Numbered from the stretch's first letter, positions 7,670 to 16,323 are shown. The stretch is DNA of 43,226 nucleotides from Fuerstiella sp. (GCA_014238335.1 JABABI010000059.1:1-43226); one strand, 5' to 3'. The notes: a model not told the origin generated them from the sequence alone. Made by a program: numbers and translations.

Positions 7670-8928
7670 TTCTCCCCCTCACCGGTCTCGGCGAATCGGA
7701 ACGGATCGTCCGCAATGCCATCGTTATCGGCATCCGCATCGGAGCCTCCCGTGACGCCGACATACGCATTGACACCATGCACCGAAACAGCTCCGGTCTG
7801 AGCGAACAGAGTCACAATCCGTCGGTCTTTGACGATGTAGTTACCATCCCACGTCAACCAACTCACGACGGCTGGGTCAATTTCGTCCAGTGGGACGAAC
7901 GGTGTTCCTGAGTTCACAATCACATCAAACGCCGGCAGCCCGATGCTGCTGACGAGCTGCTCCTTGAGAAACAACGAATCCTCTGAATCACATATATAAA
8001 AATGCAACACGCCCTTCGCTGCGGCATCGCCGATGACATTTCCGCGAGAAGAAAACACGACATCCATAAACCCGGAGTAGAGGCTGTTGCCTGTACTTGT
8101 GGGACGCCAGATGTCCGGCACATTGGAACCGTCCAGATCAAGCACCACCCCTTCGGGGAAAAGCAGAGGGTCCTGTGGCAGAATCCGCGGTGGCAGTTCG
8201 ATTTCGTAGGTCTGATTTTGAAACGCAACTTCCTCCCCTGAATTGCCACCGTCGGCATATGGGATGTCCAGGATTAGAAACTGATCATCGGTGGGTGCCA
8301 CGGACGTGTCGATGAGGCGTGTATTGATCGTATACCAGTTGCCGGTCGGCCCCGCCGGTAGCCGCATGCGTAAACCATTGGTCAGCCAGCCGCGGCGTTT
8401 CAGGTTCCACCAGCCGGGGTTGTTGGAACCGCGAATTTTTATCACCAGATCAGCAGCGTCCTCAAAACTACCATTGGCCGGGGTCACCCCGTTCCCCGGC
8501 GACGGGTTGTTGAAGATGTTCCCGTCAATCCGCATGATATCCACGGTGCTGGAATTTTCCGGAGCTGACCATGTCCCACCGGGCGCGATGTAGGCCATCG
8601 CGGAGACGGTTCGGCTTTCTGCTCCGGTCGTACTTCCTGGTGCCGACGGTTCGATGAACAGTCTTACGCCGCGCGGCTCTTTGCTGTAGATCGCACGGTC
8701 ACGTGCTCCGGCCAGAAACGATTGAAATTGTCCGGCCGCACCGGACACCCGATCGCTTTCGCGAGCGAAGTTCACAGCACCAATGGTCATCGACATGATG
8801 ATCAGCATGATCGTAATGACGACCAGCAGTTCCACCAGCGTAAAGCCGCGTCTGGCCGGGACGCCCTGACGGGCGATTTTGTGGTGAGCACGGCCGGTCC
8901 GTGATTGTGTCGGCAGGGAGTCTGTCAT
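7666..8928 (-). CDS. GspH/FimT-like pseudopilin
   Basis: The 420-aa protein has a 27-aa basic leader ending RR, then GFTLVELLVVITIMLIIMSMTIG with Glu at +5. The segment after the helix, FQSFLAGARDRAIYSKEPRGVRLF, is the pattern of GspH/FimT pseudopilins (an alpha-helix leading into the first beta strand). The C-terminus holds DADADNDGIADDPF, another Asp-rich loop. GspH is usually about 170 aa. The gene overlaps both neighbours by 4 nt (ATGA at 8925-8928 and 7666-7669), which indicates one tightly coupled G'-H-I-J translation block. Exact H identity is inferred from motif and order. Confidence 0.87.
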   Translation of the reverse strand: MTDSLPTQSRTGRAHHKIARQGVPARRGFTLVELLVVITIMLIIMSMTIGAVNFARESDRVSGAAGQFQSFLAGARDRAIYSKEPRGVRLFIEPSAPGSTTGAESRTVSAMAYIAPGGTWSAPENSSTVDIMRIDGNIFNNPSPGNGVTPANGSFEDAADLVIKIRGSNNPGWWNLKRRGWLTNGLRMRLPAGPTGNWYTINTRLIDTSVAPTDDQFLILDIPYADGGNSGEEVAFQNQTYEIELPPRILPQDPLLFPEGVVLDLDGSNVPDIWRPTSTGNSLYSGFMDVVFSSRGNVIGDAAAKGVLHFYICDSEDSLFLKEQLVSSIGLPAFDVIVNSGTPFVPLDEIDPAVVSWLTWDGNYIVKDRRIVTLFAQTGAVSVHGVNAYVGVTGGSDADADNDGIADDPFRFAETGEGEK

Positions 8929-10265
8929 CGTCTGCTCCCCGCTCGTCGGTTGCGGTTCGTGATATTGTCGAACAACTGATCGACAACGGCGTCTGTCGGG
9001 AGCGGTGCCGCCACCGTCGTGTCGGCGTACTGGGCCAGATTGCCGAAGATTCCTGCCGTCTGATTTGTTTCCGTCGGTTCTCTCAAGCCCAGCAGTTCGT
9101 CCGGACCGGCCGATACGATCAATGGGGCGTGGTACGTGTCGGGAGTGTGATATTTTGCCTCGTTGTATTCCTGTGTCAGATCAATCCCCATGTCCTTGTA
9201 TTTGGGATCTTCGATAAACGTGTACAGAATTCCAACGGGGTCATCAGGATCAACCAGCATCAGGTCTCGCTGAGTGGAGCCGCCAATCGCAAACGGTGAC
9301 GGAGGCAGACCTTTTACCAGCAGTCCGGCGTATTCACGTTCTGACACCAGAATCTCCCGAAGACCGCCAGCTTCACTGTTGTCAGGTGTCGGATCCACTT
9401 CGGTGTTATCGTCAACGACATCGAAATCCGGTCGGAAGGGATTGGGAGCGGTGGGGTCAAACAGTCTGGTGGGCCAGCGATAGAACCGGAGCGGATGGCC
9501 CCAGGCGTCGACAAACTCCGGGAATCCGTCCTCGTCTGTGTCGATCACCTCACTGGAAGTGAACTGATCAGCATCAACTGGTGAGGAACCAAAGGTCCCG
9601 CTTTGCGTCAGCGTAAAATACAGCAGCTCTGAACTTTCCGTTCCATGAACAGAGTCACTGGCATGTGACGCCGTTTCGTGCGCCTGATGCACATCCCAGT
9701 TCGCAGAGACGCGTGTGTTGACCTCCGTACGTGTCGGCGTGGCAGTACCTTCATCGATCAGCTGCTGCGTTGCGATCGGATAAGCAGATTTTTGATACAG
9801 AACAAAAGGCAGACCGTATGTTGAGTCCGTCACGGCGGCGGAAAGTCCCGGCGCCGCCGGCGTCGCTCCGCCGCCGATGTTCAGTTCTGCCACGCGCTGC
9901 GGAAACTCGAACCGAAATCCAGCCTTGCGGGCCAGCAGCAGAATCGCGGGAGGAGCTTCATCCGGATGCTTATCGTAATATTCGAAACGTCCGTTGATCG
10001 CTTTTAACAGTCCAATTGTACCCTTCACATACTGGTCTCGACGACTGCCCTTGAACGCACGATCGAACGCTTCAATCCGCTGTTCCAGCAACCGCGTCAC
10101 TTTCAGCACGGTAGTCTTGGTCGCTTCTTCTTCCGCCTGCACAGTAATGCCGGACATCACCACCACGGTCATGGTGGCCAGAAAACCAATGATCGTCACC
10201 ACCATCAGCAGTTCGATCAGCGTGAAGCCGCTGCGATTCTGATTGTGGTGGTGTGAAATGATCAT
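8925..10265 (-). CDS. GspG-like pseudopilin (second of two)
   Basis: The 446-aa protein begins with a 12-aa leader (MIISHHHNQNRS) and GFTLIELLMVVTIIGFLATMTVVVMSG, the classic prepilin N-terminus. A GspG-like stretch DTDEDGFPEFVDAWGHPLRFY lies in the middle; GspG proteins carry a D-x-WG-x-P motif and a calcium site in this part. Length is about three times a normal GspG because of inserts and a long C-terminus. It overlaps the H-like gene by ATGA. Its start lies just downstream, in transcription order, of a palindromic cassette cluster that separates it from the first G-like gene. No strong ribosome binding site is visible at the ATG. It could be a specialised minor pseudopilin rather than the main one. 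Confidence 0.85.
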   Translation of the reverse strand: MIISHHHNQNRSGFTLIELLMVVTIIGFLATMTVVVMSGITVQAEEEATKTTVLKVTRLLEQRIEAFDRAFKGSRRDQYVKGTIGLLKAINGRFEYYDKHPDEAPPAILLLARKAGFRFEFPQRVAELNIGGGATPAAPGLSAAVTDSTYGLPFVLYQKSAYPIATQQLIDEGTATPTRTEVNTRVSANWDVHQAHETASHASDSVHGTESSELLYFTLTQSGTFGSSPVDADQFTSSEVIDTDEDGFPEFVDAWGHPLRFYRWPTRLFDPTAPNPFRPDFDVVDDNTEVDPTPDNSEAGGLREILVSEREYAGLLVKGLPPSPFAIGGSTQRDLMLVDPDDPVGILYTFIEDPKYKDMGIDLTQEYNEAKYHTPDTYHAPLIVSAGPDELLGLREPTETNQTAGIFGNLAQYADTTVAAPLPTDAVVDQLFDNITNRNRRAGSRR

Positions 10266-10283
10266 CGTTGTGTGCCGACCTGT

Positions 10284-10296
10284 GCCGTTTCACGGC
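10284..10296. repeat. Isolated short hairpin GCCGTTTCACGGC
   Basis: A single copy of the 13-nt hairpin (arms GCCGT/ACGGC, loop TTC) found in the cassette termini, without the GCTGTC extension. It lies in the leader of the second G-like gene, 34 nt before cassette B1. Confidence 0.7.
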
Positions 10297-10329
10297 GTTT
10301 ATGTTCTGATGTGTTTGGTGATTGTGTTG

Positions 10330-10601
10330 GCTGTCGCCGTTTCACGGCTATGTCTGTGTGTTGTTCCGGTTCCATGGGCTGACGCCCATGGCTACGTGCT
10401 GTTGCCGCTTCGCGGCCTGAACAATTGATTTTGTGTTTCGTTTCTCATGGCTACGTACTGTGCCGCGTTCATGTTTTGATGTGGTTGGTGTTTGCGTTTG
10501 GCGATTGTGTTTGGTCCCAAAGGGACCGCGGCACATAGCCACGGGCGTCAGCCCGTGGTTAACATGCCACGATTATTCATTCGCCGTGAAACGGCGACGG
10601 C
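10330..10601. repeat. Palindromic cassette B1 with inverted terminal repeats
   Basis: Left terminus GCTGTCGCCGTTTCACGGC (10330-10348) and right terminus GCCGTGAAACGGCGACGGC (10583-10601, one mismatch). Contents follow cassette A1: a plus unit (10372-10391, GCCGCTTCGCGGC 10404-10416), a second plus unit truncated to ctcatggctacgtactg near 10444, and a minus unit (GGTCCCAAAGGGACC 10512-10526, CCACGGGCGTCAGCCCGTGG 10539-10558). There is no transposase here, so any movement would need one acting in trans. Confidence 0.85.
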
Positions 10602-10654
10602 AATTGTGGTGGTGGTGTGTGTGTTGACATGATTCATGTTTTCCAATCGACGCT

Positions 10655-10809
10655 GCTGTCGCCGTTTCACGGCTGTGTCTGTGCGTTGTTCCGGTTCCAT
10701 GGGCTGACGCCCATGGCTACGTGCTGTTGCCGCTTCGCGGCATGAACAATTGACTTCGTGTTTCGTCTCTGGTTAATGCTCGTGGTTATGCGCTGTGCCG
10801 CTGCGCGGC
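10655..10809. repeat. Partial palindromic cassette B2
   Basis: It starts with the terminal repeat GCTGTCGCCGTTTCACGGC (10655-10673), then the long hairpin CCATGGGCTGACGCCCATGG (10697-10716) and short hairpin GCCGCTTCGCGGC (10729-10741). A decayed second unit follows, ending in GCCGCTGCGCGGC (10797-10809). The minus unit and right terminus are missing, so the cassette is truncated 9 nt before the stop codon of the first G-like gene. The 27 nt before it match 2981-3007, before cassette A1. Confidence 0.78.
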
Positions 10810-10818
10810 CGTTAATGA

Positions 10819-11691
10819 TTATCGTCCGAGTGTTCCTCCGGGATTGAATGACGCGATGTTGTCCGCCTGTTCACGCGGCACTTCCTCTTCTTCGGAATAT
10901 TTCGGCCGACTGTCGGAGGCTCCCCCGGAGCTGTCAAACGGATCGGGGGCCGGATCGAAACCGAATTCACCGTCTTCGCCTGGTGATATGAGCTGAAAAG
11001 AAGATTTCTTCCACTCCGTCTTGCCGTCCGCCTGCACGTAGTGATTCAACGCACCGGTGGCCGAGGAATATCCCTGTCCGTTGTTGCTGGACACATACAG
11101 CAGCGGCGTTGTCTGATCGGGCAATGAATCGACGTATTCCAGCATGCCATCGTCATCGGTGTCGACCAGCCGGCCAGTATCAAATTCGTAAGGAACGGTG
11201 CGGCTGTCGCCGGAACGCGTGAACGGATTAATCGGGTTCTTGGAAAAACCCAGATTGCCCACGGCAGGCTGCATCATGCGGACGCCGCCCAGAAAGAACA
11301 CCAGACACTCCGACGCATTGATCACCAGAACATCGTCAGTATCTCCGTCGCCGTTAAAATCGTGGTTGGCCGAAAACTTGAACTGCGGCCAGATACGACG
11401 AATGCGGGTCCTTGAGGTCGCTCCCCATGCCGTGGCTGATGGATTCTCCGTCAGTGTTAACGCGCTCCACGGCTCAAGGTTGAACTCGGACTTAAACAAC
11501 GTAATTCCCGTGGTCAGCCGTGTGAACTCCGCAGTCACTTCGCCATTGCGAGCATTTCTCATCGCTCCGCCAATGGCCGGCAGAATCAAGGCGAGCAAAA
11601 TACTGATGATGGTGATCACGGCCAGCAGCTCGATCAGCGTGAAACCGCTGCGTGCCGTTGATTTTCGGGATTGTCTGATTATGTGTTTCAT
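10819..11691 (-). CDS. GspG-like pseudopilin (first of two)
   Basis: The 290-aa protein has a 15-aa basic leader and GFTLIELLAVITIISILLALILPAIGGAMRNAR, the most canonical prepilin N-terminus of the cluster. It contains NGDGDTDD and DTDDDGMLEYVD, Asp loops similar to that in the second G-like protein. It directly follows gspF in transcription order, the usual place for gspG, whose product is the major pseudopilin of type II secretion. The C-terminus is acidic (KYSEEEEVPREQADN). Palindromic cassettes begin 9 nt after its stop and separate it from the rest of the pseudopilin genes. Whether it is the major subunit or a type IV pilin-like subunit cannot be settled from sequence. Confidence 0.85.
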   Translation of the reverse strand: MKHIIRQSRKSTARSGFTLIELLAVITIISILLALILPAIGGAMRNARNGEVTAEFTRLTTGITLFKSEFNLEPWSALTLTENPSATAWGATSRTRIRRIWPQFKFSANHDFNGDGDTDDVLVINASECLVFFLGGVRMMQPAVGNLGFSKNPINPFTRSGDSRTVPYEFDTGRLVDTDDDGMLEYVDSLPDQTTPLLYVSSNNGQGYSSATGALNHYVQADGKTEWKKSSFQLISPGEDGEFGFDPAPDPFDSSGGASDSRPKYSEEEEVPREQADNIASFNPGGTLGR

Positions 11692-11715
11692 GAAATTGTT
11701 CTCGACTTCAGAATT

Positions 11716-11796
11716 CAGTCGTCAGTTTTCAGTATCCAGCCGTCAGTACAGCATCGCTGCGTTCAAATGTCGGCAGTTGCCGCCAACTGACGACTG
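11716..11796. repeat. Perfect 12-bp inverted repeat between gspF and the first gspG-like gene
   Basis: CAGTCGTCAGTT (11716-11727) is repeated in inverted form as AACTGACGACTG (11785-11796), with 57 nt between. Further CGTCAGT-like fragments lie in the loop. It could form a long hairpin in the leader of the pseudopilin mRNA, or be a protein-binding site. No U-tract is seen. Confidence 0.5.
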
Positions 11797-11811
11797 CCAA
11801 CCAATAACTTT

Positions 11812-13053
11812 TCAGGACAGATCGTTCAGTAATTTAATCAGCGGCAGGAACAGGGCGATGACGATAAAGCCCACGATCAATCCCAGAACTACCACCATGA
11901 TCGGTTCCAGCAGACTGATCAGACTCTCCACCTTCACTTCCACTTCTTCATCGTAGACGTCTGCCACCTTGTACAGCATGTCATCCAGGGCACCGGTTTC
12001 TTCACCCACGTCGACCATATTCACCACCATGTCATCCACAATCCTTGCTTCCCGCAGCGGCACGGCAATGGTTTCTCCTTCGCGGATTGCGGTGTAGATA
12101 TTGTCAAAGGCACGTTCAAAAACGTGATTGCCCGACGTGTCTCGCGAGATCAACAATCCCTCCAGAATCGGCACGCCGGACGCGATCAGGGTGCCCAGCG
12201 TCCGCGTCACGCGCGCAATGACCCCCAGGTGCAGAATCTTCCCAATGAGCGGAATGCGCAGCGACAGCCAGTCGACCACGAAGGCCCCGGTTTTGTTCTT
12301 CTTGACAATTTTGATGAACAGATAGAACGCCAGTGGCCCGATGAACAGCATGTACCAGTACTGCAGCATCCAGTCGCTGAAACCGATCAGCATTTCGGTC
12401 ATGGCGGGCAGTTCGGTGCCGAAGTCAGCAAAGATCTTTTTGAACTTCGGAATGATGAACATCATAATGAACGAAACGATACCCACGGCCACGGTGATGA
12501 CCGCAGCCGGATAAATCATCGCTCCCGTGATTTTGCGTTTGAGTGACTGAGCTCTTTCCTTGAACTCCGCCAGCCGCTGCAGGATCACTTCCAGTGCACC
12601 ACCGGCTTCACCGGCACGCACCATGTTGACATACAGATTGTCGAAGGCCTTTGGCTGTTTCGACATAGCCTCTGACAGTGTGTTCCCCGATTCCACGTCT
12701 TCAATGACGTCCATCAGGCAGTTCTTTAACGCACCGGGTTTGCTCTGACCTTCAAGAATTCTGAGACTTCGCAGCAGGGGCAGACCGGCATCCTGCAGTG
12801 TCGAAAGCTGTCGCGTGAACGTACACAGAATCTTGGGTTTCACGCCCCCCATAGTGAACGTTTTGGTCTTGGCGTTCTTTCCCTTGGCGGCAGTGGCCTT
12901 GGCCTTTTTCTTTCGTTCCTTCTCGCGGATCTTTGTGACGTAGAAGCCCTTTTCGCGGATCATCGTCTGAGCTTCACCCTCAGACGGAGCCTCGATGGTG
13001 TCTTTCACCTCAAGACCAGTGCTGTCCATGGCTTCATATTGGAAGACGGGCAT
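11812..13053 (-). CDS. gspF: GspF/PilC inner-membrane platform protein
   Basis: The 413-aa protein has the two GspF domains and three membrane segments at about residues 178-201, 229-250 and 383-408. Family hallmarks include LSTLQDAGLPLLRSLRIL and MVRAGEAGGALEVIL in the first half and GTLIASGVPILEGL and MVDVGEETGALDDML in the second. GspF couples the cytoplasmic ATPase to pseudopilus assembly. A Lys/Ala-rich stretch at about 46-64 links an N-terminal beta segment to the first domain. The ATG at 13053 is preceded by GAGGTGAT, a good ribosome binding site. It is the only platform gene in the window, although three assembly ATPases are encoded upstream. Confidence 0.95.
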   Translation of the reverse strand: MPVFQYEAMDSTGLEVKDTIEAPSEGEAQTMIREKGFYVTKIREKERKKKAKATAAKGKNAKTKTFTMGGVKPKILCTFTRQLSTLQDAGLPLLRSLRILEGQSKPGALKNCLMDVIEDVESGNTLSEAMSKQPKAFDNLYVNMVRAGEAGGALEVILQRLAEFKERAQSLKRKITGAMIYPAAVITVAVGIVSFIMMFIIPKFKKIFADFGTELPAMTEMLIGFSDWMLQYWYMLFIGPLAFYLFIKIVKKNKTGAFVVDWLSLRIPLIGKILHLGVIARVTRTLGTLIASGVPILEGLLISRDTSGNHVFERAFDNIYTAIREGETIAVPLREARIVDDMVVNMVDVGEETGALDDMLYKVADVYDEEVEVKVESLISLLEPIMVVVLGLIVGFIVIALFLPLIKLLNDLS

Positions 13054-13401
13054 AACATCACCTCTACGATCGTTTCCACGGATCCATTGGTGTCAGACAC
13101 CAAGTCCATCTGTCTGGTACCGCCCCGCTCCAACAGGAGTGTCCGGCAAGTGTCGACAGCAACTGATTCTGACGTAGCAACTCGCTACAAATCCGATTCA
13201 CCCGCAGAAACATTTCACAGCTGTTGAAAGGGTTTCAACAACGACTGATGCTTAACCGGCAAACCTTGTACCGTGATATAAAATTGTCTCTAAAGAACTA
13301 CAAACACGTCACTTAAGACTGTTCCCGGACTGGTCCTCAAGGCCGTCACCCAGCCATGTCTAATTCTGCTGCAGCAGAAAAAGCCTGTTCCGTCGTCCGG
13401 G
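13054..13401. other. 348-nt intergenic region between gspE and gspF
   Basis: No gene is seen. Two perfect short hairpins stand out: TTGGTGT-CAG-ACACCAA at 13087-13103 and GTTGAAA-GGG-TTTCAAC at 13223-13239. They could be attenuator or processing structures between gspE and gspF. A clear promoter could not be assigned by eye. Confidence 0.5.
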
Positions 13402-15105
13402 TTACTCAACATCTTCCATCACTGTTTCCCGAACGACTTCATCAATCGTCGTATGGCCATCAAAAATCAATTTCAGACCGGACTCCCGCAGCGTCGTCAT
13501 ACCCTGATTTCTGGCGACATCGCGAATTTCATCAGCGGACTGTTCCGACGCCACGCAGTCACGAATTTCGTCCGTGACGGTCAACAATTCGTAAATGCCA
13601 ACACGTCCTTTGTAACCCGTGTTGTTGCAGCGAGAACATCCTTTCCCGTAGTAGAATTTATATTTACGAGCGGTATCGAGCGGCAGTTGCAGTTCCAGCA
13701 ACAGCTCGTCTGAAGGCTCAAACTCGGTGCGACATTCACTGCAGATCCGTCGCACCAGACGCTGGGCCAGAATGGCCTCGACCGTCGCGGTAATCAGGAA
13801 CGCCGCCACTCCCATATCCCGCAGTCGCGTGATTGCGGTCGGCGCGTCATTCGTGTGCAAAGTGCTGAACACCAGGTGCCCCGTCAGCGCACTCTGTACC
13901 GCGATTTCACCGGTTTCGTAGTCGCGAATTTCACCTACCAGAATCTTGTCGGGATCGTGCCGCAGAATGCCTCGCAGAATGGCGGAAAAAGTCACTCCGA
14001 TGTCATTGTTGATCGGGCACTGCATGATGCCCTCGATGTCATATTCAATCGGATCTTCGCTGGTGATGACCTTGGTCGAGACATCATTGAGCTCGTTGAG
14101 CGCGGAATACAGAGTTGTGGTCTTGCCGCTGCCTGTGGGACCGGTCACCAGAACGATCCCGTTCGGTAGTTCTACCATCCTGCGGAAGCGGCTGAGCGTG
14201 GTCGCGTCCATGCCGATTTTGTTCAGATCCAGTGCAACAACTGTTCGGTCCAGCACTCGCATGACGACCGCTTCACCAAACAGCACCGGCAACACACTGA
14301 CCCGCAGGTCAACCTGGTTGCCTCCGACGTTCAGTTCGATACGTCCGTCCTGCGGCAGTCTGCGTTCTGCGATGTCCAGATCGGACATCACCTTGATTCT
14401 GGAAATAATGGCGTTGGCCAGATGGCGTGGCGGCGGGACCATCTCGTACAGAACGCCGTCCGCTTTCACGCGAATCTTGAACTCGTCTTCGAAGGGTTCG
14501 AAATGGATGTCACTGGCCTGGTCACGAATGGCCAGCAGAATAACCATGTTCAGGAGTTTCTTGATCGGAGCAGCGTCCGACAATTCCTCCTCTGACGACA
14601 GGTCGTATCCTCTGACGCGGCCGTCCTCATCATCATCAGTTGCCATTTCCTCGATGACATCTTCGATGCTCTCTTCGCGGTCCGCGTAGTACCGGGCAAT
14701 TGCCTCTTCGACTTCCACGAGTGTGGAAACGGCACCGCGGATCTCGTTGCCCAGGAAATTGCGAAGATCATCCAAAGCCGCCACGTTTTGAGGGTCAGCC
14801 ATGGCCACGGTCAGCACATCATTGCGCAATGACACCGGCATGATCTTGTAGATTTCGGCCATGGTCTGCGGAACAAGTTCCAGGACCTGTGGTGGAATAT
14901 TGGTTTCTGCCAGATTGATCACCGGCATGCCCCACTGTTCCGCCAGAGCTTCGGTGACCTGTGTTTCGGTCACCATGCCCAGACGCACAGCCACCTGTCC
15001 GATCAGGCCCGAGCTTTGTTTCTGCTCTTCCAGAACATCCCAAAGCTGGTCATCCGTCAGATAACCGAGATCAACAAGAATCTGTCCGAGTTTGCGTTGC
15101 GCCAT
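13402..15105 (-). CDS. gspE: GspE/PilB-type assembly ATPase with MshEN-like domain
   Basis: The 567-aa protein is a complete type II secretion / type IV pilus assembly ATPase. It begins with two MshEN-like repeats (RKLGQILVDLGYLTDDQL... and IGQVAVRLGMVTETQV...EQ); MshEN domains bind cyclic di-GMP in other bacteria. Then come the N2 region with SDIHFEPFED, Walker A GPTGSGKT (322-329), the Asp box SEDPIEY, Walker B ILVGEIRD (389-396), the His box STLHTNDAP, and a tetracysteine zinc site (C455, C458, C490, C493). An acidic linker lies at 144-163. The position immediately before gspF and the gspG-like genes suggests it powers the pseudopilus. It could equally be a second PilB. Confidence 0.94.
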   Translation of the reverse strand: MAQRKLGQILVDLGYLTDDQLWDVLEEQKQSSGLIGQVAVRLGMVTETQVTEALAEQWGMPVINLAETNIPPQVLELVPQTMAEIYKIMPVSLRNDVLTVAMADPQNVAALDDLRNFLGNEIRGAVSTLVEVEEAIARYYADREESIEDVIEEMATDDDEDGRVRGYDLSSEEELSDAAPIKKLLNMVILLAIRDQASDIHFEPFEDEFKIRVKADGVLYEMVPPPRHLANAIISRIKVMSDLDIAERRLPQDGRIELNVGGNQVDLRVSVLPVLFGEAVVMRVLDRTVVALDLNKIGMDATTLSRFRRMVELPNGIVLVTGPTGSGKTTTLYSALNELNDVSTKVITSEDPIEYDIEGIMQCPINNDIGVTFSAILRGILRHDPDKILVGEIRDYETGEIAVQSALTGHLVFSTLHTNDAPTAITRLRDMGVAAFLITATVEAILAQRLVRRICSECRTEFEPSDELLLELQLPLDTARKYKFYYGKGCSRCNNTGYKGRVGIYELLTVTDEIRDCVASEQSADEIRDVARNQGMTTLRESGLKLIFDGHTTIDEVVRETVMEDVE

Positions 15106-15157
15106 AAGTTGAACCGGACCGGGTGACTATCTACTTCATTGTGAACGCCGCATGGTC

Positions 15158-15169
15158 CCCCTGCAGGGG
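15158..15169. other. Palindrome CCCCTGCAGGGG between pilT and gspE
   Basis: A perfect 12-bp GC-rich palindrome in the 99-nt gap after pilT. It may form a weak RNA hairpin. No U-tract follows on the minus strand, so a terminator role is uncertain. Confidence 0.35.
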
Positions 15170-15204
15170 AAAGGCCCGAGGGAACGGCCCCTCATGGCTG
15201 AACC

Positions 15205-16323
15205 TTAATCGTCGTCGTCATCGTCATCGTCGTCGTCTTCAAAGACGCCTTTTTTGGCCCGTTCGATCCTGGCGCGAAGTTCGCCGGGATTATTGGATTT
15301 CATAATCACGACCTGTTCGTCACACAGGCCGTTTTTCCAGAGGTTAAACAGCGAGTCGTCCAGCAGGACCATGCCAAACTTGCGGCCCGTCTGAATGGAC
15401 GAATTGATCCGGAAGGTTTTGCCTTCGCGAATCAGATTCGAAATTGCGCTCGTAACTACCAGCATCTCGTAAGCGGCGACCAGGCCTTTGGGTTTTCGCG
15501 GCAGCAGGGCCTGACTGAGAATCCCAAGGATTCCGTTTGCCAGCTGTGTACGAATCTGTGCCTGCTGGTTCGTTGGAAACACGTCAATCACTCGGTCGAC
15601 CGTACCCTGAGCACCGGTCGTATGCAGCGTTCCAAAGACCACGTGACCGGTTTCCGCTGCTGTAATCGCCGCTTCAATGGTTTCCAGGTCCCGCATTTCC
15701 CCCACCAGGATCACATCCGGGTCCTGTCGCAGAGCTCCACGCAGAGCATCCGGGAAGCTGATACAATCCACGCCGATTTCACGCTGGTTGATCGTCGACT
15801 TGTTATGGTCATGAAAGTACTCGATCGGGTCTTCCATCGTGATGATGTGGTGATCGAGATTGTGATTCATCCAGTTGATCATACTGGCCAGACTGGTCGT
15901 TTTTCCGGAACCCGTCGGGCCTGTCACCAGAAACAGACCTCGAGGCCGCTGGATCAGTTCGCGAACAACCGGCGGCAGGCCCAACTGTTCGAACGTCAGG
16001 AACTCGTTAGGAATTCGCCGCAGCACCATCCCGATCATGCCGCGCTGCTTAAACACGGAAACTCGGAAACGGGCCTTGTCTCCAAAAGCGAAACCGAAGT
16101 CCGTCCCGCCTTTTTCCTGAAGTTCCTGCTGATTGCGTTCCGGCGTGATGCTCTTCATCAGCGCCGTTGTGTCTTCCTTCTCCAGGCTCTTGGTCTCAAG
16201 GCGAACCATATGTCCGCTTTGCCGGACGACGGGCGGCTGACCAACAGTAATGTGCAGGTCGCTGATGCTTTCGCGAACGACCGTTTCCAGCAGTTTGTCA
16301 ATCTGAAGTTGGCGCGGAGCCAT
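15205..16323 (-). CDS. pilT: PilT twitching-motility retraction ATPase
   Basis: The 372-aa protein matches PilT over its full length: the N-terminal ISDLHITVGQPPVVRQSG strand region, Walker A GPTGSGKT (135-142), Asp box MEDPIEYFHDH, Walker B ILVGEMRD (205-212), His box GTLHTTGAQGTVDRVIDVFP, and the C-terminal AISNLIREGK motif needed for retraction in known PilT. It depolymerises type IV pili. The gene ends with ten consecutive Asp codons (GAC/GAT), an unusual acidic tail absent from typical PilT. The ATG at 16323 has AGGAG about 9 nt upstream. It is downstream of pilB and upstream of gspE on the same strand. Confidence 0.95.
   Translation of the reverse strand: MAPRQLQIDKLLETVVRESISDLHITVGQPPVVRQSGHMVRLETKSLEKEDTTALMKSITPERNQQELQEKGGTDFGFAFGDKARFRVSVFKQRGMIGMVLRRIPNEFLTFEQLGLPPVVRELIQRPRGLFLVTGPTGSGKTTSLASMINWMNHNLDHHIITMEDPIEYFHDHNKSTINQREIGVDCISFPDALRGALRQDPDVILVGEMRDLETIEAAITAAETGHVVFGTLHTTGAQGTVDRVIDVFPTNQQAQIRTQLANGILGILSQALLPRKPKGLVAAYEMLVVTSAISNLIREGKTFRINSSIQTGRKFGMVLLDDSLFNLWKNGLCDEQVVIMKSNNPGELRARIERAKKGVFEDDDDDDDDDD

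Noticed and set aside
11198..11956. Plus-strand reading frame of 252 codons
   Set aside because: It is antisense to the first G-like gene and the end of gspF; no recognisable protein.
13946..14689. Plus-strand reading frame of 247 codons, Ser-rich
   Set aside because: It is the antisense frame of gspE; the Ser-rich composition is an artefact.
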